DNA of 64,000 bases from Cenococcum geophilum 1.58. Its lineage: Eukaryota; Ascomycota; Dothideomycetes; Gloniales; Gloniaceae. Below the pieces are notes generated by a model. That model was given only the letters and a program-made list of their open reading frames with translations. It had not been told where the DNA came from and searched no databases. The stretch covers positions 1,364,001 through 1,428,000 of the forward strand of contig KV748205.1 of the NCBI GenBank assembly GCA_001692895.1, read 5' to 3'. The translations under genes and the position numbers were made by a program. The first letter of the stretch is position 1, and every line of letters begins with the position of its first letter. Shown here one piece after another: positions 36,715-48,451 of the stretch.

Positions 36715-37205
36715 TTAATAATCCTTGCCTTTAACATAACATATCCATTCCTTTCCAGTTCTAACGCCTTTGCTGATCTTATTCCCTAATACGGCCGAAT
36801 GTAACGGCCGATACTCTGACGGTAACCATATAAGGTTCTCTAAATTACATGTTATCCAGGCGCCGTCTAAACTTAAAGCTACGCCTTGATATGGATTTTG
36901 GGGATCTATTACACTAAGTGACATATCTGAAGCTGATGATGCATCGATAGCAATAGTACCAATTTCGGTGTTATGGTATGAGCCTGTTATCCAGTAATAT
37001 ATTTAAAGAGCGCCTTTCCAGCATCAAGCCTTTTCAGGCACTCGCCACTACCTGCACCCCATATCCTAACCGTCCTGTCGGACGTCGCGGATGCGAGCCT
37101 GGCCGAGTCATGTGAGAAGGCCACCAAACAGAATTGCTGTAGCCCTTGAGCGTTTTCAGGCACCCACCACTGTCCATATCCCAGATCCTGACGACGACAG
37201 TGGCT
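36715..37205 (-). pseudogene. C-terminal fragment of a WD40-repeat STAND (NACHT-WD) protein
   Basis: On the minus strand, from about 37205 down, WD40-repeat sequence is clear: VRIWDMDSGGCLKTLKGYSNSV, shortened here to VRIWDMDSGG and CLKTLKGYSNSV. After a one-base frame change a second unit follows, with VAFSHDSARLASATSDRTV, RIWGAGSGECLKRL. A second frame change near 36990 leads into the characteristic tail of these proteins: EIGTIAIDASSASDMS, then DPQNPYQGVALS, ITCNLENLIWLPSEYRP, and a stop near 36715. The NACHT and N-terminal effector parts are absent. Such proteins act as fungal NLR-like sensors; WD repeats bind the ligand. This piece is a dead fragment lying 120 bp beyond the end of the HET gene. 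Confidence 0.8.
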
Positions 37206-37326
37206 CTACTAATTAGCAAGCTGTAGACTTTTTTCATATCGCAAAAGCGCAAGTTTATTGGTTCAGTATACTATACTTTGCACTGATAAACTGGAATCAG
37301 CCTAGTCTGTGTCTAGAGCCGTTTGC

Positions 37327-39575
37327 TTAAATCATAACTATCGGTTGCTCCATTAACTTCTCCTTTTCCCCTAATTCACCATCCATGATGCCGTTCAGAA
37401 AACAATCACCGAGAAGGGAATATTTACCAGCACATCTTGGACCGGCGGGCTCAAGAGATCGTACGACGAATGGCACTTGAACACCTCTCATGACCCAAAC
37501 TTCATCTCCCGGAAGAGTATTTGGATGACACAATCCCACTTTGCCAGAGTAAGTGGTGAAAAAACATCTGCCCCACATGGCAAAGTTCAGGCCCCAGCCA
37601 TAAGCTCGCATATCTGCAGCATATAGATAACCATTTATGAGACGATCCCAAGTATCCTTTTCAGGAAAGTCTGTTTCGATGGCTCTCCTGAACTCTTGAT
37701 CTCCTTCAACAGTTTTGCATACATCTCCGCAAATTATACGAGAAAATGTGTTGCGGAATACTGTGGATTCGCAAATGCCCATTACCTCTTTGCAAAGGTC
37801 AAGCCATTGGCGGAACACTTCAGCAATGTCCGGCTTTGATATGGACATATATGGCGTAGACATATGTAGCCCAACAGCTTTAATTGTGTCCGCGTATGTG
37901 CCTCTGTAATGCAATTCTCTGTTTTCGCTCCATTGAACCGGAAAGGGTAATGCGAGAGATGCTTGATAGAGCCCAATATACCAGATTCTTCGTTCTTCGC
38001 CAGCGATAACTCCTGCAGCTCTTGCTTGAGAGAAATCCCGAACCCACGATGGAAGACCCGGCATTGAAGATCCAAATCCTCCTCCCATAAAACAATCGAA
38101 GCTGCCATTGACTTCTTGAACCATGCGAGTGAATACCTCGGCGAATACTGTTGGAACGGGGTCGCGGTAATTCGGCTTTAGGTCACGATAAATTGGGTGT
38201 CTGGCCAATGGGAGCAAGGAATATATCTTGTCGCGAGGATCCAAACATTGCCGGCTTGAGAAAGTCAGTAGGACTTCGTAGAACCATGGTGGTGGTGGGC
38301 TATTTCCATGAATTACGTCCCTAAATCTTTCTAACCAGGAAGGATGTCACAGCCAACCATTAATTGTATCCAACTGATGAGGATTAAAGACAGTGTTAGC
38401 TTCCACACAACACTTTGTTGGACCATCTCCATGGCTATTCTTCATATGACCGGCTCTGAGAATGTAATCCCATGTTACTGTCCAAGTTCTAAACATGACC
38501 ACAGTTTCTTTCGGTAATAGGCATTCTTGAACGGTCCAGGCTCTCGTCCACCATGGACTTTTGACAACCTGGAGAAAATCATTAAGAATGTTGTCACAAG
38601 CTTCATTCTCTCCTTCCAGGTCCAACGTCCAGTCGATTCATCGCAATCGAAACCGGGAAAATCATAGAAATGTTTCCCTCTTACAAAATGATCCAAGAAT
38701 TCGAATGGATCCCCAATGAGACTTCCAGGTTCAGGCAGTCCGAGCCATATGTGTACTTTCGAGCATTGACGATAGATTTCTGCCATCATGGCAACTTGTC
38801 GTGATTTTTCGTCCACATCCGACTGGTTTATGCAGATAGCCAGTGATGTCAATGGTTAGGTTACTCTTTGGATTGGTTCGGTTTAACCAAAATCTTGAGA
38901 GTAACCGGTTCGTCGATTTCATTGGCTCAATTTGGATCGGTTATTAGGTATTTTGATAAACCGGTTATCCAATAAAACCAGATAGCTCCGGCCACAATAT
39001 AAAACGAGCCTCTGCACGAGCCTCTGCATAAGCCCCGATTAAGCCTTACCCTATAGGGATAAGCGCCACAATCTAAATAGGGCTAGCCTCTGCCAAGGCA
39101 AAAAAAACACGCTAAAACACGCTAAAACACGTAAATAAACATTTTTAAGACGTGTTATCTGGTTAATCTGGTTTAACCGGTTCTGTAACCGGTTCAAGCC
39201 TCAAAATTGTATTTTGGATTGGTTTTGGCCTTATTTTTGAAACCTAACCTAACCGCTGACATCACTGCAGATAGCATCTGCCCAAATAACCATCGTCTTA
39301 ATCTTGGACCTGATGTGATAGAGAGCATCATAGAGATTCTTAGTGATTTGGATGTATTGCTCGTTGATGATGGCTCGTTTGGTAAACGAAGGATCTCCCC
39401 AGACATATGACACGCACTCATATTGAGGAGGTAGGTCAGTATCCAAACTTAGAAGCTGTAAGTGTGCCCGAATCTCATCACTTTCATCTCCTAGCTCCAA
39501 GTACAAGACTCGGATCGCCTTTTCGTCAAGAGGCAGAATGCATTCCGCGTATAAACCATTGGATTGTGCAGCCAT
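37327..39575 (-). pseudogene. HET-domain (heterokaryon incompatibility) gene, disrupted
   Basis: The frame starts with ATG at 39575. HET-domain motifs follow in order: YECVSYVWGDP, then IQITKNLYDALYHIR, then WADAIC. There it is cut by the MITE at 38841-39267. Removing the MITE and one 8-bp duplication restores WADAICINQSD exactly, and the domain continues with RQVAMMAEIYRQCSKVHIWLG. Near 38640 the frame changes by one base; SPWWTRAWTVQECLLP lies in the second frame. A TGA at 38347-38349 then interrupts that same frame, which continues through DPRDKIYSLLPLA to a stop at 37327. Without the MITE the gene spans about 1.8 kb (about 600 codons), normal for this family. HET proteins trigger cell death after fusion of incompatible strains. 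An unspliced intron explaining the frame change is possible but has weak signals. Confidence 0.9.
38841..39267. mobile_element. hAT-type MITE (427 bp) inside the HET gene
   Basis: The ends are inverted repeats: CAGTGATGTCAATGGTTAGG at the left and, in reverse complement, CAGTGATGTCAGCGGTTAGG at the right. An 8-bp duplication CAGATAGC flanks it (38833-38840 and 39268-39275). CAGTG termini plus 8-bp duplication are the hallmark of hAT transposons. The interior has ACCGGTT-rich motifs and no ORF of note. It is not RIP-mutated. The insertion splits the Ala-Ile-Cys codons of the HET motif. Confidence 0.92.
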
Positions 39576-39946
39576 ATCGAATTATTCGTAAGCCTAAGAC
39601 CGAAACTGTGCAGGTAATCGAGATTGGAACAGAAGGGATGGAGTTAAAAAGTGTAAAACGGGTCGGTGGTAAACACTTCAGAGGCAAAGGATCTCGTGAG
39701 GCTCAACACATATTCAAATTAACCCTTGAGGAAAGGAACAGAAGAGATCCCGCGAGGTTTGTCAGACTCTGAGAAGTGATATACGAGGAGAGCTTTCTAC
39801 ATGCGAACCTTGGTCGATTTGCGAAGATTGCATGTATTGTGGGATAATATGGTATGTGTGCTCTTTTGAAAGAACCGCAGCAAGGCTGAGAAGTTCCATG
39901 CAGTCTTCAGGCAACCAACCGCCTGAAGAATTGGAAGGCTGAAGCC
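39576..39946. other. Upstream flank of the HET pseudogene
   Basis: Normal composition with no recognisable gene. The plus-strand open frame over 39407-39772 overlaps the HET 5' end in antisense and is treated as chance. The HET promoter is expected here; no specific element is identified. Confidence 0.4.
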
Positions 39947-40140
39947 GTGGATGGTGCATCTGCACAACACTTGGCAGTTTTTGATTCGTTATTGGGTTTT
40001 TTTTCGAAGCTCAAGCTGCTGCTCGAGACGGACAAGGCCGACGTCGACTCCAAGGGCGAGTCCGGACGGACGACGCTATCGTGGTCGGCAATAAGGGCGC
40101 ACTGGGCGCTGGTTACGCTGCTGCAATCGCACCTTGAGAC
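39947..40140 (+). pseudogene. Ankyrin-repeat fragment
   Basis: A plus-strand frame contains one ankyrin unit with its neighbours: KLLLETDKADVDSKGESGRT followed by TLSWSAIRAHWALVTLLQSH. This matches the fungal repeat (KLLLETGKADVDSKD..GRTPLSWAA..GHEAVVKLLL) seen in large NACHT-ankyrin proteins. The preceding AQHLAVF stretch may be a damaged previous unit. Only about 60 codons are recognisable, and nothing corresponding to the rest of a gene is nearby. It is a relic. Confidence 0.7.
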
Positions 40141-40363
40141 CTCCCAATTCTCAATGACTGTCGAACGGACGGTCAAGAATGAGAACTCTGTCTATTTTGT
40201 ATGGCTATATGGCCTCTATTTATACGTAAGGAAGGTGTAAACAATAAGGGGGAAAGGTTATACAACTGATACAGGAGTGTTCACGACTGGAGCAAGGGGT
40301 GATATATAGCAGGGTAGAGAGTCATAGGGTGGTAGGCATTAGGGCAGAATAAGCAGGCCTGAT

Positions 40364-40946
40364 TAGGGGGGGAGAATGAAGACGGTAGATGCTTTAGGGA
40401 ATGTAGAGCACTACAAACCCCTAGGCACCTACTACTAGACTGCAACCTATATAGAGAAGAAAGAAGAGAAATGCAAAAGAAACTAAGCTCTTCTCTCTCT
40501 CTAAAGAAGCTATTTTGTACACTAAAAGGAAGAGAGGCGCTTTTCCTATTTCTAAGTAGGACAGGGATAGCTACTAGAAAGTGGCTAATAACAGCAGGAT
40601 CTATAGAAGGAGGTAACTCCTACTAGGCTTCTAGTAAAGAGATATTAGTAAGCAAAAGGACAGAATCAAATTACAAAAGGATAGGGATAGGCGTTAGGAT
40701 TTCTTATTTCTTATAGTTTTCTACCGTTTTCTCATTACCTAGTAGTTGCTTGTAACTTAGTATTTTACTAAGGAACTATAAACCCCTAGTTTAGGGGCTT
40801 ATAAACTACTAGGACATAGTTACTAGTACATATTAAGCTGCCCTAAGGGATTNATGTATATAGGACTATANCGCNATAGCCTAGAGGCTNCANNCGCAGT
40901 ATTGTACGTAGTATAATACAACGGATATAAAAAAAAATATAAAAAA
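40364..40946 (+). mobile_element. 5'-truncated Tad-type LINE, 13-bp target duplication
   Basis: A 583-bp insert is bounded by the direct repeat AAGCAGGCCTGAT (40351-40363 and 40947-40959) and ends in an A-rich tail. Its 5' end falls inside the reverse transcriptase ORF. About 80 codons remain open, to the TAG near 40626. They encode the typical Tad C-terminus: a cysteine-histidine motif (CFREC...QTPRHLLLDC), then LYREERREMQKKL, then LFCTLKGREALFLFLSRTG. The remaining 320 bp is 3' UTR. It contains a few ambiguous bases. Truncation at the 5' end is normal for target-primed reverse transcription. It seems hardly affected by RIP in the coding part. Confidence 0.85.
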
Positions 40947-40959
40947 AAGCAGGCCTGAT

Positions 40960-41544
40960 CTAGGTAGACACACCCCCCTAGCTTTAAGCCTGCTTACAGA
41001 TTAAAGCCATATCACCAGTCTTGGCGTGGTGTTAAGTTAAAAACTCCCCCTAAAACTCTCCTACGTCATTTAGACTTGATTTTTTCCTACACGGCAGCAG
41101 AATAACGTTAATAGCCGCTCTTCTAAAGACCTTTTATCCTATAGGCCTCTATAATATTAAGCTTACGCCTAGGCTTCTTCTTCTCTAGGGATAGAGCTTC
41201 TGAGATAGGCTATTGCTTATAGTCTATAAGTTAAAAATATGTATATAGTATATAATCTATATATAAACAACACCAATAATTTAAATAAGCTTAAGCTATA
41301 TATAACCTAGTATAAGTTTAAGTTCTTAGTAATAGATGGCTTTCCTATCTCTAGTAATAATAACTTAAAGCCTACTAGTTCTTCCTCTTCTGCTTATATA
41401 GATAAGGTAACACTAGTAAGAAGTAAAGATTTAGTTTTAGATTAAATAGTAAGCAAAAGCGCATTTCTAAGTATTATATTAATAACTTAACTAGGGCACT
41501 TTACGCTTAACCCTAGTCTCTTCGCCGCTAATAACTATAGATAG
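40960..41544. other. AT-rich flank before the outer gypsy element
   Basis: A C-rich tract with a TAAGCAGGC/GCCTGCTTA inverted pair (about 40946-40992) is followed by RIP-degraded DNA. No domain was recognised. This sequence is continuous with 55092 onward if the outer gypsy element is removed. Confidence 0.4.
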
Positions 41545-41968
41545 TATAACGGAACCTTGTAGTAGGAACTACGATGGGCTCGTTATTAGGCTAGGTGTAT
41601 AGGTAAAGTAAGTTAAAGTCAACAACGTAATAATAACTAGTGGAGTGGTTGCCCAATAGATTAACTCTAATTGTATTCTAAGAATTACTATAAAAAAGGA
41701 ACTATCTAGGTAGGGACTAAGGGTCCTTAAATATACAACCGTACTCCTATAAAATCCTTCTTATACGTAATATATATGTGCTCTATCTACTCTATTACGG
41801 ATTATATAGATCCTATAGATTATATAGATTACATTATATAACCTTAGTTACTATTCCTTATTACATAGCTCTATTGGCTCCATTCTAGACCATACTTAAA
41901 TTAACCAACTAGCTTCTTCTAACTCTTCCTTAAGTAGTCGTAATATTATACTTAAAGCGTCCGTAATA
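41545..41968 (-). repeat. 3' LTR (424 bp) of the outer gypsy element
   Basis: It runs from TATAACGGAACC to GCGTCCGTAATA. It differs from 54663-55086 at roughly 38 sites by manual comparison, all transitions. Confidence 0.9.
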
Positions 41969-43114
41969 CCATCTCCCTCCTCTTTATCTTTGTCCTTAAA
42001 GATTCTAAATATCTCTAAGTTATTTACTAGAGGTGTAATATCCGTCTAATTAATTTGGTTAATATTATTACTTATTATACCTAAAGCAATTTCTTTATCT
42101 TTAACTGCTCGTCGTATTCGTACTGTTGCTGCGATATTGTCTCTTAGTAAGATTATACCGTCTTTATATTCTCGCTATTTAAAAGAGGGGTTAGTTTATA
42201 TTGCGTTGGCGAACCTATCTTTACGATAACCGTCCTCTTATTTAGAGTGCACTAAAGTAAATATTTATTCGTCCTATAATATTTGCTCTATCTCTAATAC
42301 TAAATATACGCGACCTATTACTCTTAATAGTTGTCTAGTTCCCTAATTAATTTGTTTTAGGATCTTATATTTAATCTACTGCTACATAGCTAGATAATAA
42401 ACTATCTATTACTCTAGCGGAACTATACCGTTTTTATAATACTAAACGAGAAGCTGCCGATGCTTAATAATGGGCCCTTAAATCTCGTCTTGCGGTATCC
42501 ACTTAGTTAATCCGTCTTAAGAAGGTTTATAAGAAGGTCCGTTCTAAAAAGTAGAAACTTATAAAATAGGGTCTATAGGAACTTAGTAATAAAAGAACGG
42601 ATTCTTTCCTAATAGAGAAGGAAATAGATCTAAGTAGTTTGGTAACTACTCTTTTTAGGTCCCCCTTAGGTAACTTATTCTTTAGCGATCCTTTTTTATT
42701 AATACTACCTAACTTAATCTCCTCTAATACTCCTATACCTTTCCTATAGCGTTTTTTAAATTTTCTAGTAGCTCCTAGGTAGTCTTAGTATAGCCTATCC
42801 ACTTAACCTTATACTATATTTCNTTATTAATGTCCTTATAACTAACAATCTTTAAAACTTACTATTCGTCTTCTTTTTATTCTCTATACGTGTCTGTTTT
42901 ATAAACTAGTAGCTTAATATTCCTATATACTAGCTCTAGTATTACGATATGCTATATAGGGTAGATCTTTATCTTGGCTAATAGGTCTAACTTAAATATA
43001 ACTAGTAAAATCCTTTATATAATTTTAAAAGGTCCTAGTCTAATATAGTCTAACTTCTTACTTAGTTGTTAATTCTTAAAATTTTTGTATAGTAGCTACA
43101 CTTTATCTCCCTCC

Positions 43115-43364
43115 TGTTAGCGACTCAGTTAATTAAGGCACGAGCACGGTAAGAGGGACGCGCAAGCCTGTACGATTAGTAGTCTATAAACGAGGATCTA
43201 AAGCTAGAGAAAGGAAAGGAGAAGAAGAGCAGCGCTGGTTAAAGTAGGGTTCTTTTTATACGGTCTTCTAGTCACGTGACCGCGAAGTTCTGCCAAGTTC
43301 TGCTAACCAAGTTCTGCCAAGTTCTGCTAACCAAGTTCTGCCAAGTTCTGCCAGTGCCGTAACA
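43115..43364 (-). repeat. 3' LTR (250 bp) of the inner gypsy element
   Basis: Starts TGTTAGCGACTCAG and ends GTGCCGTAACA. It contains a short internal tandem of AAGTTCTGCC units. It differs from the other LTR at 11 sites by my count, all transitions. Confidence 0.92.
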
Positions 43365-46300
43365 TTACCCCCCCCTCCGCAAAAGCCTGCCCTTAGGCTT
43401 TATAGTCCGTATTATGCTTATAGGGCGTTCTTATCTTTATGTTCTTNTGGTAGCTTGTNGTCTTCGCTATNCNAGNACTNNATCNACTTNTCTAGGTACT
43501 TTAGGGGTCCTNGTTTATTAGGGTAGCGGTTATNGAATTCTTAAAGCTTATNGGGANTNCNAATAAAGTTCNATNNNGGGTACTAGGTAGGATCTNGGTT
43601 ATAGCCTTTCNAACTAACGCGGTACTTTAGCGTTTTCCTTACTAGTTTATAGGCTAGTACTTCTTTAATTTCCCATTCGTTGTCGCCATTGACTTGAATC
43701 GGTAGGGGAGGTTCGTTCTTTTATCTAGGCAATAGGTTATTTGCAGCTTTCCGTAGCTTATCCGGCGAGAAAATGGGGTGAACCTTAATTAAATCCGGGA
43801 GCTTTACTTTGTATAAGTTACCTATCTTCTTAAGGACCTTATACGGTCCCGCTATCTAATAGTCTAGCTTACGGCTAGGCCGTTCCGTCTTTTAGTTCTT
43901 TGTTATAACCCAGACCATATTGCCTACGGTAAAGTTAGGTTCGCGCCTATACTTATTTACCTGCTATTTCATTAATTTCTGGGCCTTTTCTAGATTTATA
44001 CGGGCTACCGTCTAAGCTTCCTCTAAGCGCTTGGCGTACTGCTGGGCTTCCTTATAAGACAGTTTCTTGTGTACGGTCCGTGGTCCTTCTAGTCTATCCC
44101 AGTTAAAGCTTATTTAGGGTAAATACCCTATTTCTAGTTAGATAGGTGTAAATCCCGTAGAGTTATAGGGTAGGGTCGCCTGGGCGTAGTCCATTAGGGG
44201 TAGTAGTTTGCCCTAGTTATCCTAGAAGTAGTTAACAAAAGGCCGGAGTCTCTAATCTAAATATTAATTTATAATCTCCGTCTAGCCGTCTGTCTGGGGG
44301 TGGTATGCTATAGAGAGCTTTAGCCTAATACCTAGGATCTGGGTAAACTCGTTCCAGAAGGCCGATATAAATTGCGGGCTATAATTGGATATAATAGTAT
44401 CTAGTGGTCCGTAAATACGGTAGACGTAGTAGATATACAGTTAGGCCGCCTCCTTAGCATCAATATTCTTATAACAGGGAATTAAAAACGGGCGCTTGCT
44501 AAAGCGGTCAACTAGAATTATAACCATATCATATCCGTCGCGGTCTATTAGTAGCTTATAGAAGTCTATAGAGATATACTGCTAGGGGCGGTTAGGTATC
44601 AGGAGAGGTTTCAATAGTCCTAGGGTCTTATCTCGTGGAATTATAGATCTATGGCAGCTGTCGCAGTTCCGTACGTAACGGTTAATATCTATAATTATTC
44701 CGGGCCAGTAGTAGCGGTTACTAATAATCTTACGGGTTTTATTTTTTCTAGGGTGGGCTGTAGAGACCTGGGCATGAGCTTCGGCAATAAGCTGGGTCCG
44801 TAAGTTCTATTCCTCGGCTACTACTAGCCGTTCCTGGTGCTTAAGTAGTCCGTTTTTGAGGGACTATGGGCTAGCAATATTCTTTGCCTTTTTACGGTAT
44901 TCCTGTAGAGAGGGGGTCGTTCAGTTAGCCTGTAGTAGTTCATCAATAAGGTTAAGTTTGGAGGAGTTAATAGGACATATCTCGGCGCCTGAGGAGTCTA
45001 TGCTTAGTTCTGCCCGTATCCGGGGGTCAAGGTGTTCTAGTTGTAGTAGCGTCTGGGTCCGTAGTGAGATCTTCGCAGCCGTCTAAGGCATCAGTTTCTA
45101 GTATCAAGGGCCGTTCCGGGTCAAAATGGGCAAGTAGGGGAGCCAATACCAGCCGTTTCTTAAGCTCATTAAAGGCCTGCCTATATATGGCGTTAAAGTG
45201 GAAGGGCTGGTCTTTTCTAGTAAAACGGTTAAGAGGCCGGGCAATCCTGCTATAGTTCTTAATAAAGCGTTAGTAGAAGTTACAAAACCCTAAAAAGGAT
45301 TGTACCCCCTTTACGGTCCGTGGGGGTGCCCACTAGTTAATTNCGGCCATTTTCTCTNGGTNGGTTTTAATTCCNTNNNTACTAATAATAAAACCTAGGT
45401 ACTTTATACGCTTAACACTAAACTCTAACTTCTTAATGTCAACCTAGAGGCTAGCCTTGCGGAGCCGTTATAGGACTTTATAGACGTGCTCCTTGTGTTC
45501 TAGCTCGTTCTTGGAGTAGATTATAATATTATCTAAATAGGCCGTATAGAAATCGTCAAGGTAGTCAAAAAGTACATCATTTATATACCGCTAGTACGTA
45601 GCTAGTCCGTTAGTTAGTCTAAAAGGGAGTACTTTACACTTATACGTTCTGTAACGGGTCCAAAACATAGTAAGATTTTTAGACCTAGGGTCTATCCTAA
45701 TTCGGTAGAAGGCCTAGCAGATATCAAGCTTTGTAAAGACCTTAGCTCTACTCATTTAGGCCAGAGTCTTATCAAGTAGGGGCAGCGGATAGCGATCCTT
45801 GCGGGTCATGTTATTCAGCTTATAGTAGTCAATACAGAAGCAGAGTCCTCTATTTAGCTTTTTAATAAAGAGAATAGGCGAGGCAAAAGGGGCTTGGCTA
45901 GGCTCAATAAAGCCCTTATTTAGGTTATCGATAAGATACTGCTTTATGGCCTGCAATTCAGTAATAGACTGCTTATAGAGGGGGCTAAAGCTAAGGGTAT
46001 TTTCTTTGCCCTGCTCAATCTCAATCTTATAGTTATACGGTTAGTGAGGTGGAAGTATATTAGATGCTACTTTGGAGAATACGTCCTTAAATTTCTAGTG
46101 TCAATAGGGCAGCTTTTGTTCTACTAGTTCCTCATCCATAAGCTCGCTTTCTTATCCGCTAAGCTTGTTTTCCTTTTCCTCAATTATTCAATCAATTTCG
46201 TATAAGCTCGTCGTAAAGGCAACGGTATTAGGCTAAACCAAGTTCCGGTAGAATCCTACGGCACTAATACAGCAGACATCAACTAGTGGGAGGTCCGCTG

Positions 46301-48451
46301 GTTTCCTTACAGCCGTTTTCCGGACCGTATTTTGCGGTTTAGGGTTTGTAATCTTTCTTAGCTCCTATTCCATCTTCCGCAGGTTATCCCTCCAATCTAT
46401 TAGTTTAGTATAACGTCCGACGTCCCTTACTATTCTTCGTGGCTATATAGGGCCTAAGCTCTCCATAGGGAGCTTTTCTAGGTCACTACTAACTTCCTAG
46501 GTCTTTAATGCGGGTGGCGTGATATAGGTAGTCTGGGGGCAACGTAGTATACAGATCCGTTGCAAATTAAGCTGTATATCTTTCTCAAAGGCCTAGTCCC
46601 TACACACAGCATCGGCCTGGTAAATAGTATTAATCTAGGGCCGTACAAGGTTTTCCATTATAATACTAATTTCTTTTATAAAGGAAGGGGTCGAGGGTAG
46701 GGTTTCAGGCCAGGTAAGCCGTCTACTCCGTACGTCGAGCTATAAGCCTAAATAGGCTAGCCATTTTCGCCCTAAGATTATATCGTGGCTACCTAGGTCC
46801 GTAATAAGGAAGGGGGCGTTATACTGCCTTCGTCCGTCAACACGGAGGTAAATCCGCAAGATAGTCATAATGGGTAGTCCTATCCGCCCATTATACCCGC
46901 GGATAGGAATTAGTTTGGGTAGTTCTTTAATAGGTACATTTAGAAAGTCAGCCAGCTTTACGGCACACTAAATATCTATTAAGGCGAAGGCATTTACTCT
47001 AGAGTTAGCTAAAGTAGAGGTTAAAACTTGGTATCTATTACGGAATAAAGTACAAGGGATAGTGTAGCTTCTTCCACTAACTAGCCAACCCAGATCAACA
47101 TCTAACATATTAATCCCTTTTAACCCTAGAGAGAAGTCTTCCTCTAGGGTTCCTCTTTTTCCAACTCCGCGCTATCCTCCTGGATTAATAGAACCTCGTC
47201 CGCTTTCACGTTTATTAGGCAATCCTTTACACGGTAACCTTTCTGTCCGTAAGAGAAGCAAGCTCCTTAATCACTAAGGGCCTATATACGGGGGTTGCTG
47301 TACATAGGCCGAGTATTCGCCGGACCCATGGCAGGGCTAGCCGCACGGCTAGCTGCTAAATTGGCGGTGGGCTGTACAGGTGGTGCTACGGGGGTTGCCA
47401 ATCGTGCCGGGGCATTGCGGGCCGTTCTTATATTGCTTATAGTCTAATTTAAAGGGTTTCTAGCTTTATACCGTTCGGCGCGTGCCTTAATTCGGCGGAG
47501 GCCTTAGTCGATAGCCAAGCACTAGTCCGTAAGTTCCTTTAGCGTCTATACGGTAGTAAAAACTAGCAGTACGGCTCACTGCAGGTCTAGGGTAAGCTTG
47601 TCAAATAGGTCTAGCATTAGATCTTCCTAGGGAATTCGAGCCTAGCCGGCTAGGTGCAGAAAGCGGGTCTAAAAGGCCGAGAAGGTCTCTGTCGTTTTTA
47701 TATTTAGGCTTTTATAATCAAGTCAGGCGTTCTATACTTTAAAGGGGTCCTTATAAATAGAAGACAGGTGGACGATCATCTCTTCTTTAGAGAGGAAGGG
47801 CTCTGCCAAGTCCTATGCGTACCGCGGACGTAGGTGCGTCTATACGTCCCCACCGGTACGGCCGAAGACGTAGGCCATTTTAGCCCAAGTGGTAGGGAAG
47901 TGGTCCGCATTAACTTTAAGCTTATCCTATAATTAAAGCTTCCAATTGTCAAATATAGGGTCGGTTCCGTCTATAAGCAACAAGGGGTCCGCGACCTTTG
48001 CGGACCGCGACGATGCTAATGCTGTACATTAGGCTAGGGCCTTAAGGACCATAGCAAGTCTCTAGGTGTCTAATAATTCCTCACTAGGCGTAGGGGGTTC
48101 TCTGGCTTCAAGCAGCTCTCAAAGTCATTCAATTTCGGCATTAGCTGCTGCGAGCTCCACTTAGAAGTTCAAGTCAGTTGCTATTTTACCATCGGAGGTA
48201 TTTAAGGGTCCTGCGGCTGCTTTGCCGGCTACTATATTTCTTAGCATCATAGTACGGTTATTAGGGTAACCTCCAGTAGGATTCTGCAGAGGTTCTAGTC
48301 TGTACGTATTCTATAGGTCTTATTATTCTTTTCTGTTCTTCTGGTTCTGGTAATATTCTTTAGGTCTAATTCTGTATTTTATTCTGGTTCGTGGTCCATA
48401 AATATATTTAAGTTCCTTCTCAGAAAGAAAGGGTAGTTAAGCTTTAGATAA

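Noticed and set aside
37715..37909. Plus-strand ORF
   Set aside because: Antisense shadow of the HET pseudogene.
39407..39772. Plus-strand 121-codon ORF
   Set aside because: Half of it is antisense to the conserved HET N-terminus; no family recognised.
44856..45255. Plus-strand ORFs of 76 and 63 codons
   Set aside because: Antisense to the pol frame of the inner gypsy element.
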